From Cellulomonas timonensis (GTDB lineage Bacteria; Actinomycetota; Actinomycetes; Actinomycetales; Cellulomonadaceae): a stretch of 64,000 bases of DNA. The translations under genes were made by a program, and so were the position numbers. Below are positions 52,038-60,196 of this stretch, piece after piece (the stretch's first letter is position 1; every line of letters begins with the position of its first letter). The DNA is taken from positions 606,017-670,016 of the forward strand of contig NZ_FCOT01000012.1 of NCBI RefSeq assembly GCF_900046455.1. Direction: 5' to 3'. The notes under the pieces are model-generated. The model did not search any database and had not been told where the DNA came from. It worked only from the letters and a program-made list of their open reading frames with translations.

Positions 52038-53348
52038 CTACGGCATCACCAATCCGAGGGTGGTCGGCAGCCACATCGACAGCGCAGGCGTGAAGATCAC
52101 GACGATGAGCATCACGACGAGCGCGCCGAAGAACGGCAGCAGGCGGCGGATGACGTCCTCGATGGCCAGGTTCGCGACCTTGGCCCCCACGAACAGCACG
52201 GGTCCCACCGGTGGGGTGATCGTGCCGATGCACAGGTTGAAGACCATCATGATGCCGAAGTGCACCGGGTGGATCCCGAAGCTCGTGACGATCGGCAGGA
52301 AGATCGGCGTGAAGATCAGCACCGCCGGCGTCGGGTCCATGAAGCAGCCGATGATGAGCAGCACGACCGCGATCAGCAGGAGCAGGATCACGGGGTTGTC
52401 GCTGACCTTGAACATCGCCTCGGACACCAGCGCCGGGATCTTGGCGTAGGACATCACGAAGCCCATGACCGACGAGACGCCGACCAGGAACATGACCACG
52501 GCCGTGGTGCGCGTCGCGTCCATGAAGATGGCCGGGAGCTGCTTGACCTTGATCGCCCGGTAGATGAACGACAGGGCCAGCGAGTAGACGACCGCGATGC
52601 AGGAGCCCTCGGTCGGCGTGAAGTAGCCGGCCAGGATGCCGCCGATCACCACGACGATGAGCGCCAGCGACGGCACGGCGTCGAGGATGATCTTGGCGCC
52701 CTGCCCGAACGTGATCTTGTCCGTGAACTTGAGCTCAGGACGCTTGCGGGCGTACAGGTAGACGACGACCATGCAGGTCAGCGCCCAGAGGATGCCGGGG
52801 ACGTACCCGGCGACGAACAGCGCGGCGATCGACGTGCTCGACACGAGCGAGTAGACGATCATCAGGTTGCTCGGGGGGATGAGCATGCCGGCCGGCGCCG
52901 AGGCGATGTTCGTGGCCGCGGCGAAGTTCTTGTCGTAGCCCTCCTTCGCCTGCAGCGGTCCCATGGTGGAGCCGACGGCCGCGGCGGCCGCGACTGCCGA
53001 TCCGGAGACCGCGCCGAACAGCGCGTTGGCCGCAATGTTCGACTGCGCGAGCGAGCCCGGGGCCTTGCCGACCATCACCTTGGCGGCGTTGATGAGCCGT
53101 AGGGCGATGCCGCCGTTATTCATGATGACGCCGGCGAGGACGAAGAACGGGATGGCGAGCAGGGGGAACGAGTTGATCCCCCGGAAGATCTGCTGGGCGG
53201 AGGTGAGGACGCCATTCTCAAAGCCGAGGATGACGATCATCGCCACGGCGGACGAGCCGCCGACGGCCACGCTGATCGGGGTGCCGATCAGGAGGAGCAC
53301 GACAATGCCTACGACGAGGACAAGGCCTGCGATTGCTGCGGGATCCAT
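52038..53348 (-). CDS. dctM: TRAP transporter large permease DctM
   Basis: The 436-aa membrane protein has about 12 helices and typical DctM blocks: GTPISVAVGGSSA, FPLLAIPFFVLAGVIMNNGGIALRLI, GAVSGSAVAAAAAVGSTMGPLQAKEGYDKNFAAATNIASAPAGMLIPPSNLMIVYSLVS split over helices 3-5, and ILTPIFLPIV-like VLIFTPIFLPIVTSFG. It is the ion-coupled channel of a TRAP importer. It is encoded 16 bp after dctQ and before kduI, so uronate derivatives are the expected cargo. Confidence 0.93.
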   Translation of the reverse strand: MDPAAIAGLVLVVGIVVLLLIGTPISVAVGGSSAVAMIVILGFENGVLTSAQQIFRGINSFPLLAIPFFVLAGVIMNNGGIALRLINAAKVMVGKAPGSLAQSNIAANALFGAVSGSAVAAAAAVGSTMGPLQAKEGYDKNFAAATNIASAPAGMLIPPSNLMIVYSLVSSTSIAALFVAGYVPGILWALTCMVVVYLYARKRPELKFTDKITFGQGAKIILDAVPSLALIVVVIGGILAGYFTPTEGSCIAVVYSLALSFIYRAIKVKQLPAIFMDATRTTAVVMFLVGVSSVMGFVMSYAKIPALVSEAMFKVSDNPVILLLLIAVVLLIIGCFMDPTPAVLIFTPIFLPIVTSFGIHPVHFGIMMVFNLCIGTITPPVGPVLFVGAKVANLAIEDVIRRLLPFFGALVVMLIVVIFTPALSMWLPTTLGLVMP

Positions 53349-53364
53349 GTGTGTCGTCCCTCCT

Positions 53365-53871
53365 TTACAGAAGCTCGGGCTCGGCGTCCTCGTCGACTGC
53401 CTTCTCGGCGCCGGTGAGGATCCGGATCAGGTGGTACAGGGTGTAGAAGCAGATCAGCACCCCGGCGATCGGCAGGGCCAGGTACATCGGCCCCACGTTC
53501 ACGGGCAGGCCCGTGAGGTTCTGCTCCCAGGCGAGCGACACCACGCGGTATCCGCCCCACACCAGCACCAGGCTGGAGAAGGCGAGGATCACGAGCTGCA
53601 CCACGACGGTGAGCCAGAGCTGGACTGCCTGGGGAAGGCGGCGGACGGCGAAGTCCACGGCGATGTGCCCGCGCTCGCCGAAGACGAGCGCCGCCCCGAA
53701 GAGGCCCAACCAGATGAACAGGTACTTGGCCAGCTCCTCGGACCAGCCACTGGGGCTGTCGAGGATCTGCCGCGCGAAGACCTGCCACGAGACGTCGACG
53801 ACGAGCACGGCGAACAGCGCCACGCACGTCCACGTCAGGATGCGGTCCAGCGCATTCTTGACTGCGGTCAT
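53365..53871 (-). CDS. dctQ: TRAP transporter small permease DctQ
   Basis: The 168-aa protein has four membrane helices. It shows DctQ-type features including the WQVFARQILDSPSGWSEELAKYLFIWLGLFGAAL stretch split over helix 2, and GERGHIAVDFAVRRLP. It pairs with DctM in the membrane. It lies 25 bp after dctP and 16 bp before dctM. Confidence 0.9.
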   Translation of the reverse strand: MTAVKNALDRILTWTCVALFAVLVVDVSWQVFARQILDSPSGWSEELAKYLFIWLGLFGAALVFGERGHIAVDFAVRRLPQAVQLWLTVVVQLVILAFSSLVLVWGGYRVVSLAWEQNLTGLPVNVGPMYLALPIAGVLICFYTLYHLIRILTGAEKAVDEDAEPELL

Positions 53872-53896
53872 GTCAGACCTCTTCGGGACGGGCGGC

Positions 53897-54952
53897 TCAC
53901 TTGGCCGCGGCGCGGACCTTCGCGTGGATGTCGCGGACGACGTCGTTCGAGAGCTTCGACTCGATCAGCGGGGCGAGCGCGTCAGCGAACGCCTTGGAGT
54001 CGACCTCGTTGAACTTCGCGCCGGCGGCCTCGGCGGCGGCCATGGCCGTCTCGACGTCTGCCTTCCAGTACTTCGCCTCGGCGACGCGCGCCTCGGCCAT
54101 CTCCTCGTTGAAGATCTCCTCGACCTCGGGGCCCATGGCCTCGAGCACCGCGGGGTTGGTGATGATGAAGTCGGGGAACATCAGGTGGCGCGTGTAGCTG
54201 TAGTACGGCGCGATCTCGGCGTGCTTGAGGTTCGCGTAGATGAGCTGGTTGTTCTCGCCGCCGTCGATGACCCCGGACTGGATGGCCGTGTAGACCTCGC
54301 CCTGGCCCATCGGGGTGCCGGTGCCGCCCATGAGGCGCATCATCTCGAGGTTCGTGTCCGACTCGATGACGCGGATCTTCATGCCCGCGAGGTCCTCGGG
54401 GGTGTTGATCGGCTTCTTGGAGTTGTAGACCGAGCGGATGCCGCCATGGAACGCGCTGACCACGCGGATGCCCTGGTCGTCGAGCGACTTGTACAAGTCA
54501 CCAACGATCTCGGGGTCGTTCGTGACCTCGCTCTGGTGCTCCTGCGAGTCGAAGGCGAACGGCAGGTTGAACACCACGAAGTCGGAGTTGAAGTTCTCCA
54601 GCAGCGAGCCCGCGACGAAGGCCATGTCGATGGTGCCGGCCTGGACGAGCTCGATGGTCTCGCGCTGGGCGCCGAGGGTCTCGTTCGGGAAGATCTCGAT
54701 GTCGTAGGCGCCGTCGGTGCGCTCCTTGAGCCGGTCGCCCATCTCGTCGAGAGCCTTGTACTGCGGGTGGTTCTCGGGCTGGTTGAACGCGAGCTTCAGC
54801 ATCGTGGTCGCGGCCGCGCCGCCACCCGACGACGCGCTGGTCTCGCCACCGGCGGGCTTGTCGACCGTGCCCGTGCCCGCGCTGCACGCGGTCAGCGCGA
54901 GTGCGGCGACGCCGAGCGTCGCGGCGATCGAAACAACCTTGTTTCGCCTCAT
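53897..54952 (-). CDS. dctP: TRAP transporter solute-binding lipoprotein DctP
   Basis: The 351-aa binding protein has a lipoprotein signal ending AALALTAC. DctP-family features follow: LAFNQPENHPQYKALDEMGDRL, IEIFPNETLGAQRETIELVQAGTIDMAFV, GMKIRVIESDTNLEMMRLMGGTGTPMGQGEVYTAIQSGVIDGGENN in segments, with the conserved Arg that binds the substrate carboxylate (KIRV). It delivers an acid, here probably a uronate or ketodeoxyuronate. It is the first gene of the nine-gene leftward uronate operon. Confidence 0.93.
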   Translation of the reverse strand: MRRNKVVSIAATLGVAALALTACSAGTGTVDKPAGGETSASSGGGAAATTMLKLAFNQPENHPQYKALDEMGDRLKERTDGAYDIEIFPNETLGAQRETIELVQAGTIDMAFVAGSLLENFNSDFVVFNLPFAFDSQEHQSEVTNDPEIVGDLYKSLDDQGIRVVSAFHGGIRSVYNSKKPINTPEDLAGMKIRVIESDTNLEMMRLMGGTGTPMGQGEVYTAIQSGVIDGGENNQLIYANLKHAEIAPYYSYTRHLMFPDFIITNPAVLEAMGPEVEEIFNEEMAEARVAEAKYWKADVETAMAAAEAAGAKFNEVDSKAFADALAPLIESKLSNDVVRDIHAKVRAAAK

Positions 54953-55241
54953 TCTGGGAACTCCTCTGTCGCGCTCACGACGACGTGAGCAGGTGGGGCG
55001 CACCGGGTTGGGGTGCTGCACGACTTCCGTGAGCTTGATGAGCGACCTCGGCGACACTGCCCGAGAGCCCTACTGGCCAAGTTCACGAAAATGGAACTAA
55101 GTTCTGACGTGCGGAACAAGTTAGCCACACGGTAGGCGTTTGGCCAGCGTGACGAAGGTCCCGGGACGACGATCGATACCAATTCGAGACTCCGGGGCGA
55201 CCCTTGCTCGCGCGATGGAGCGCGACGACCACGGAGGAACC
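54953..55241. promoter_or_regulatory. divergent promoter region, dctP / DUF4862
   Basis: No gene is supported in these 289 bp. An AT-richer core at 55079-55125 carries several GAAC/GTTC half-sites around the palindrome at 55092-55106, and a GGAACAAGTTAG element follows at 55113-55124. It probably controls both the TRAP-kdu operon and the DUF4862 gene. Confidence 0.5.
55092..55106. promoter_or_regulatory. IclR-type operator candidate
   Basis: TGGAACT-A-AGTTCTG is a 15-bp imperfect palindrome (5 of 7 positions) of the same length and TGGAA...TTCC style as the E. coli IclR box. A second related element GGAACAAGTTAG starts 21 bp further on. Confidence 0.5.
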
Positions 55242-56207
55242 ATGACGACCCACACCAGGCCCGGCACGCTGCTCGGCGCATACGCGATGGCCCCGAAGGA
55301 CCCCGATCAGGCGCGCCGCTTCTACGCCGGCGTCGCCGAGCTCGGGGTCGCCGGGCTCGAGCTGCCCCTGCCCGCCGACGTGCCGCTCGACGCGCAGGCA
55401 GCGTGGGAGTCCGCGCACCTCGACCCGGCATGGGACCTGCTCGTCACCTGCATCCCCACTGTCATGGGCCGCCTCGGCACGCTCCCGGAGTACGGGCTCT
55501 CCTCGACGGACGAGACGGGCCGGATCCGCGCGCTCGCCGATGTCGCACAGGCCCGCGACCTGGCCCTGCGGCTCGCTGACCAGCACGGACGTCGCCGCGT
55601 CGTGGGCATCCAGGTGCACAGCGCCCCCGGCCCGCAGGCCGGCTCGCGCGAGGCGCTGACCCGGTCCCTCGCCGAGATCGCCTCGTGGGACCTCGCCGGA
55701 GCCGAGATCGTCATCGAGCACTGCGACGCGCGCATCCCCGGGCAGACGGCCGCCAAGGGCTTCTGGTCGATCGAGGACGAGATCGCCGCCGTGCATGCCG
55801 CCGCGGGGACCGGCGCCTCGATCGGCTTGAGCATCAACTGGGGCCGCTCCGCGATCGAGGGCCGATCCGCGCACACCCCCGTCGCGCACGCCCACGCCGC
55901 GCACGCCGCCGGCCTGCTGCGGGCCGTCGTCTTCTCCGGCGCCTCCGACGTCGAGACGGCGTGGGGCCCGGCCTGGGGCGACGCCCACATCGCGCCGCGC
56001 GGCCCGGCCGCCGCGCTCGAGCCCAGCGCCGCGTCGCTGCTCGGCGTCGAGGAGGTCGCGGCGACGCTCGCGGCCGGCGAGCCCGAGCTCGTCGCCGTCA
56101 AGGTCTCGGTGCGCCCCGCCGACGCCGACGTCGAGACCCGCCTCGCCGTGGCTCGCGCCGCCCTCGACCAGGTCGCCGAAGCCCAGGGAACGCCCGCAGG
56201 AGCCTGA
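55242..56207 (+). CDS. DUF4862-family protein, predicted sugar-related TIM barrel
   Basis: The 321-aa protein matches DUF4862 by its opening LLGAYAMAPKDPDQARRFYAGVAELGVAGLELPL and internal TCIPTVMGRLG, VIEHCDAR, GFWSIEDEI, SINWGRSAIEGRSA and VVFSGASD. The pattern of strands ending in acidic or His residues suggests a TIM barrel like xylose isomerase/AP-endonuclease-type enzymes. It shares a regulatory region with the TRAP-uronate operon, so it probably acts in the same pathway, for example as an isomerase or epimerase. GGAGGAACC precedes ATG 55242. The activity is unknown. Confidence 0.75.
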   Translation: MTTHTRPGTLLGAYAMAPKDPDQARRFYAGVAELGVAGLELPLPADVPLDAQAAWESAHLDPAWDLLVTCIPTVMGRLGTLPEYGLSSTDETGRIRALADVAQARDLALRLADQHGRRRVVGIQVHSAPGPQAGSREALTRSLAEIASWDLAGAEIVIEHCDARIPGQTAAKGFWSIEDEIAAVHAAAGTGASIGLSINWGRSAIEGRSAHTPVAHAHAAHAAGLLRAVVFSGASDVETAWGPAWGDAHIAPRGPAAALEPSAASLLGVEEVAATLAAGEPELVAVKVSVRPADADVETRLAVARAALDQVAEAQGTPAGA

Positions 56208-56210
56208 CCC

Positions 56211-56255
56211 GCGGGCGCGTCACGCGGGCGCGCCACGCGCGCGTCACGCGCCCGC
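56211..56255 (+). terminator. hairpin after the DUF4862 gene
   Basis: GCGGGCGCGT (56211-56220) pairs perfectly with ACGCGCCCGC (56246-56255), 3 bp after the stop. The loop itself holds further GCGCG pairing. Confidence 0.6.
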
Positions 56256-56386
56256 CCGGGTACCACCGCGGCACCCCGCACCACCGGGATCACCAGGCCC
56301 CGGAGCAGTCAAACCCTGCCGTTAGGGTTCCCGCACCGACCGCCCCGCAACGACGTGGGGCGGTCGCCCAGACCGAGGGATGCACC

Positions 56387-57649
56387 ATGTCGAACGCCAA
56401 GCCGACGATCTTCGGGCGGCTCACCCCAGGTGGCCGCCGGAACTTCGCCGACACCCTGCGCGCCGAGAACACCGGCGCGATCCTCCTGCTCGCCGGCACG
56501 GTCGTCGCGCTCGTGTGGGCGAACTCGCCCTGGCGCGAGGCGTACCTGTCGCTCGGCAGCATCGTGGTGGGGCCCAGCGCCCTGCACCTCGACCTGTCGA
56601 TCGCCCAGTGGGCGACCGACGGGCTGCTCGCGATCTTCTTCTTCGTGGTCGGCGTCGAGCTCAAGCGCGAGATGGTCACCGGCCAGCTCCGCAGGCCGTC
56701 CACCGCCATCGTGCCGATCCTCGCCGCCGTGGGCGGCATGATCGTGCCCGCGCTGGTGTACACGCTGGTCAACTCGATGAGTGACGGCGGCAGCCTCGAC
56801 GGCTGGGCCATCCCCGTCGCCACCGACATCGCCTTCGCCGTCGCGATCCTCACCATCTTCGGCAAGCGGCTGCCCACCGCGCTGCGGGCCTTCCTGCTCA
56901 CGCTCGCGGTGGTCGACGACTTGCTCGGCATCATCGTCATCGGCGCGTTCTACACCGAGTCGCTCGCCTTCGCGTGGCTCGGCGCCTCCCTCGCGGCCAT
57001 CGCGCTCTTCGCCGTGCTGGTCCGCCGGCGCGGCATGACCGCCTGGGTGCTCATCCCGCTCGGCGTCATCGCGTGGGGGTTCATGCACGCCTCCGGCATC
57101 CACGCCACCATCGCCGGTGTGCTGCTCGGCTTCATGGTGCCGGCGATCGCCCGCCACGGCGCCTCGATCAGCCTCGCCGAACGGTACGAGCACAAGTGGC
57201 GCCCCGTCTCGGCCGGGCTCGCCGTGCCCGTGTTCGCGCTGTTCGCGGCGGGAGTCACGCTCAGCCCTGACGCCCTCGCGAGCACCGCCGGGGACCCTGC
57301 CGCCCAGGGCGTTGCCCTCGGGCTCGTGGTCGGCAAGCCCATCGGCATCCTGCTGGCCACGTTCCTGCTGGTGAAGCTCACCAAGGCGAACCTCGACGCC
57401 AGCGTGCGCTGGCTCGACCTGGCCGCCGTCGCGTGCGTCGCGGGCATCGGGTTCACCGTCTCGCTGCTGATCGGCGAGCTGTCCTTCCCGGCGTCCTCGC
57501 CGCACAGCGAGCACGTGAAGGCCGCCGTGCTGATCGGCTCGGCCACATCCGCCGTGATCGGCGCCCTCCTGCTCACGTGGCGGACCCGGGTGGCCGCCAA
57601 GGCCGAGGTCACGGCCGAGGTCACGGCGGAGTTCACCGCGGACGCCTGA
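56387..57649 (+). CDS. nhaA: Na+/H+ antiporter NhaA
   Basis: The 420-aa antiporter shows NhaA blocks: ENTGAILLLAGTVVALVWANSPW, WATDGLLAIFFFVVGVELKREMVTGQLR, IPVATDIAFAVAILTIFG, LLTLAVVDDLLGIIVIGAFY with the DD pair used for ion exchange, ASGIHATIAGVLLGFMVP and CVAGIGFTVSLLIGELSF. It has 11-12 membrane helices and near-standard length. The C-terminus carries tandem AEVT repeats encoded by a 12-bp unit (57602-57637). It forms a single-gene unit concerned with pH and sodium homeostasis. Confidence 0.95.
   Translation: MSNAKPTIFGRLTPGGRRNFADTLRAENTGAILLLAGTVVALVWANSPWREAYLSLGSIVVGPSALHLDLSIAQWATDGLLAIFFFVVGVELKREMVTGQLRRPSTAIVPILAAVGGMIVPALVYTLVNSMSDGGSLDGWAIPVATDIAFAVAILTIFGKRLPTALRAFLLTLAVVDDLLGIIVIGAFYTESLAFAWLGASLAAIALFAVLVRRRGMTAWVLIPLGVIAWGFMHASGIHATIAGVLLGFMVPAIARHGASISLAERYEHKWRPVSAGLAVPVFALFAAGVTLSPDALASTAGDPAAQGVALGLVVGKPIGILLATFLLVKLTKANLDASVRWLDLAAVACVAGIGFTVSLLIGELSFPASSPHSEHVKAAVLIGSATSAVIGALLLTWRTRVAAKAEVTAEVTAEFTADA
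57602..57637 (+). repeat. 12-bp tandem repeat in nhaA 3' end
   Basis: GCCGAGGTCACG occurs twice in tandem, followed by the divergent GCGGAGTTCACC. They encode AEVT-AEVT-AEFT at the cytoplasmic tail of NhaA. Confidence 0.7.
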
Positions 57650-57686
57650 CGCGTCACCGCTGGCCCTGGACGCTCAGACACGGTGG

Positions 57687-58217
57687 TCACTGCTCAGCAG
57701 GGACCACCGTGTCGACGTCGTTGACCCGCACCGTGAACTCGGTGGCGGGCAGCTCCTCGACCACGACCACGCTGGTGGTCGGCACGAAGTCGAGCGTGCA
57801 GGGCGTCTCGGGCTGGCCGTTGTCGAACTCGGCGCGCACGCTCAGCACCGTGCGCGCGGCGTCCCACTCCATGCTCACGGGCAGCTGGGGGCAGGTCGAG
57901 CTGCCCCAGGTCGTCACGAGGAGCCGGTCGGGGCTCGCGTCGCGCGCCGCCGGTGCCACGTCGGCGTCGTCATTGCGGCCGAACGACTCGGCGATCGTCG
58001 TCGGCCCGGGGATGGGCTCCGCCGTGGGGGCGGCCGGATCGGTCGAGGCGGCGGGGCCCGACGACTCAGTGGAGGAGTCTCCCGCCGGGGCCGCGCCCGT
58101 GCCGGTCGCGCACCCCGCCAGGCCGAGCAGCGCGAGGCCGACCAGCCCGGCACGCCACGCCCCCTGCCCCCGCCGCCAGGACCCTCCGGCCTTCCGCGCC
58201 AGTGCGATGGTCGTCAT
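57687..58217 (-). CDS. hypothetical lipoprotein
   Basis: The 176-aa protein has a basic n-region, hydrophobic core AGLVGLALLGLAGCATG and a lipobox (LAGC). A Ser/Thr/Pro linker and a small beta-rich domain with two cysteines (SSTCPQLP, ETPCTLDF) follow. The motif TWGSSTCPQLP with a later TPCTLDFVPTT resembles small actinobacterial lipoproteins of unknown role. GGGGAGGA precedes ATG 58217. It is convergent with nhaA. Confidence 0.75.
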   Translation of the reverse strand: MTTIALARKAGGSWRRGQGAWRAGLVGLALLGLAGCATGTGAAPAGDSSTESSGPAASTDPAAPTAEPIPGPTTIAESFGRNDDADVAPAARDASPDRLLVTTWGSSTCPQLPVSMEWDAARTVLSVRAEFDNGQPETPCTLDFVPTTSVVVVEELPATEFTVRVNDVDTVVPAEQ

Positions 58218-58331
58218 TCCACGTCCTCCCCGGATCGGGCGCCGCGCACCATGCGGCGGCGCCGTCACCAGCGAGTGTTGCCCGCCGTCCCATTCACGGC
58301 CACTCGCACCGCTGGCACAGCGGGCGCGGCG

Positions 58332-59132
58332 TCACGCGCGGCGCACGAGGGCCCGGGTGCTGAGCGCCAGGCCCGCCACACACCACACGACCAGCACCAC
58401 CAGGTCGCGCAGGCTCGCGTCGTACGTGCCCGAGACCAGCCCGGCACGCAGCAGGTCGGCCGCGGGGCGGATCGGCAGCACGTCATGCACCGACTGGAAC
58501 CAGCCTGGGAGCTGGCTCGCCGGGAAGGTGATGGGCGAGAACAGCATCACGAAGAACACCAGGACCTGGCTGAGCACCTGCGCCATCATGGGCGCGAAGG
58601 TGACGGCGATGGCGTAGCCCACAGCCGTCGCCGTCACGGTGACCAGCAGCGACGCGGCGATCAGCAGCGGCCAGTCGAAGGCGAGCGTCAGGTCGTAGCG
58701 CAGATCGGCCACGATCACGGCGACGGCCACGCTCGGCAGCGCGACCACCAGCCACACGGTGAGGTCGGCGAGCAGCAGCAGCGGCCGTGCCACGGGCAGT
58801 GAGCGCAGGTACGTGAAGGTGCCGTCGGTGCGGGCCCGCACCACGCCCTGCGGCACGATCGTCAGGCCCACGACCATGAGCAGCACCGTCGGAGTGCCGG
58901 TGGACAGGAACAGGGCCGACTCCGGCGAGATGTCGGGGATCAGGAAGCCGAAGCCGATCACGACCCCGGCGGCGAGCAGCGCCTGGATGACCACGATCAT
59001 CGGCAGGTCGCTGCCGGCCTGCCCGAGCTGCCAGCGCAGCAGCGTGCGGTAGCTGCTCCACAGGCCCACGCGGGCGGGGACGAACGCCGTGGGGGGCGCC
59101 GCGGGGCGCGCGGTGGTGGTGGCCTCAGGCAC
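58332..59132 (-). CDS. ABC-2 type transporter permease
   Basis: The 266-aa protein has six membrane helices in the ABC-2 arrangement, with no solute-binding signature. It includes FLSTGTPTVLLMVVGLTIVPQGVVRARTDGTFTYLRSLPVARP in pieces and LVFFVMLFSPITFPASQLPGWFQSVHDVLPIRPAADLLRAGLV near the end. The latter is the conserved ABC-2 exporter block. It overlaps the ATPase gene by 8 bp. Together they form an exporter of drug, lipid or polysaccharide type. Confidence 0.88.
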   Translation of the reverse strand: MPEATTTARPAAPPTAFVPARVGLWSSYRTLLRWQLGQAGSDLPMIVVIQALLAAGVVIGFGFLIPDISPESALFLSTGTPTVLLMVVGLTIVPQGVVRARTDGTFTYLRSLPVARPLLLLADLTVWLVVALPSVAVAVIVADLRYDLTLAFDWPLLIAASLLVTVTATAVGYAIAVTFAPMMAQVLSQVLVFFVMLFSPITFPASQLPGWFQSVHDVLPIRPAADLLRAGLVSGTYDASLRDLVVLVVWCVAGLALSTRALVRRA

Positions 59133-60111
59133 GGGACTGCTCCTCGGTGACGGCCTCGTCGGAGGCTTCGGACGTGGTGACGGCGAGGTACGCGTCCTCG
59201 AGCGTGGCGGGGGCGAGCGCGTAGCCGTCGAGCGCTCCTCCCTCGCGCAGGGCCGTGGCCCAGGCGACGGCGGCGGCGGCCTGCGCCGCGGGGGCGGGGA
59301 GGAGCACGCGGCGGCCGGGGCGGACCCGTCGCGGGACGGGCACGGGCACCGCGTCGAGCACCTCGGATGGGTCGGCGCCGCCGGGGTGGAGCTGCAGTTC
59401 GAGGCGCAGGTCGGTGTCCTGGCTCCCCCGCAGCGCCGCCGGGCTGCCGGCTGCGACGACCTTGCCGCGGTCGAGCACCACGAGCTCGTCGACGACGCGC
59501 TCGGCCTCGACCACGTTGTGCGTCACGAGCAGGACGCCGGCGCCCTCGTCCCCGATGCGCCGCACCGCGTCCCACAGCCGCCGGCGGCGTGACGCGTCGA
59601 TGTCGTTCGTCGGCTCGTCGAGCACCACGAGCGGGGTCGGGGCGACGACCGTCATCGCGAAGGAGGTGAGCCGTCGGACGCCGCCCGAGAGGCCGCCGCC
59701 GTCGGGCAGGGCCTTCTGGTCGATCCACGGCAGGATGTCGAGCTCGGCGGCGAGCTCCTCGGCCGCAGCACGGGCGCGCCGGGGGGACAGGCCGCGGATC
59801 CGGCCCGCGAGCTCGATAGCCGTGCGGGGCGTGAGGCCGTTGATCGGCGCCTGCGCCTGGGCTTGCAGCGCGACGCGGCGGCGCGCGCCGGCTGGGTCGG
59901 CCACGGCGTCGATGTCCCCCACGCGGATGGTCCCGGCATCGGGCCGCAGCAGGCCGACCACCTGTGAGACGAGCGTGGTCTTCCCGGCGCCGTTGTGGCC
60001 CAGCAGCCCGACGACCTCCCCGGCTCGGACCCGCAGGGTCACCTGGTCGTTCGCGACCACGGCGCCGAAGCGCCTGGTGATCCCGTCGACCGCCAGCACG
60101 TCAGCGCTCAC
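59125..60111 (-). CDS. ABC exporter ATPase
   Basis: The 328-aa ATPase has Walker A GLLGHNGAGKTTLVSQVVG, signature LSGGVRRLTSFAMTV, Walker B TPLVVLDEPTNDIDASRRR and H-loop LLVTHNVVEAERV. A C-terminal extension (about 230-328) is typical of DrrA/CcmA-like exporters. The GTG start faces the tetR gene across 85 bp with two operator-like palindromes, so TetR control is likely. Confidence 0.9.
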   Translation of the reverse strand: MSADVLAVDGITRRFGAVVANDQVTLRVRAGEVVGLLGHNGAGKTTLVSQVVGLLRPDAGTIRVGDIDAVADPAGARRRVALQAQAQAPINGLTPRTAIELAGRIRGLSPRRARAAAEELAAELDILPWIDQKALPDGGGLSGGVRRLTSFAMTVVAPTPLVVLDEPTNDIDASRRRRLWDAVRRIGDEGAGVLLVTHNVVEAERVVDELVVLDRGKVVAAGSPAALRGSQDTDLRLELQLHPGGADPSEVLDAVPVPVPRRVRPGRRVLLPAPAAQAAAAVAWATALREGGALDGYALAPATLEDAYLAVTTSEASDEAVTEEQSRA

Positions 60112-60129
60112 AGTGTCACTCCGTCTCTA

Positions 60130-60144
60130 GATACCGTCGGTATC
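60130..60144. promoter_or_regulatory. TetR operator candidate
   Basis: GATACC-GTC-GGTATC is a perfect 15-bp palindrome in the gap between the divergent ABC exporter and tetR genes. A weaker relative, GGTA-TTGGAG-TACC, lies at 60156-60169. Confidence 0.65.
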
Positions 60145-60155
60145 TGAAGACTAGC

Positions 60156-60169
60156 GGTATTGGAGTACC
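60156..60169. promoter_or_regulatory. second TetR half-site pair
   Basis: GGTA...TACC repeats the GGTA core of the perfect palindrome 26 bp away, now with a 6-bp spacer. It is nearer to the tetR start and may serve autoregulation. Confidence 0.4.
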
Positions 60170-60196
60170 AGCGGTAGGCCGACGTACGATCTGCTG

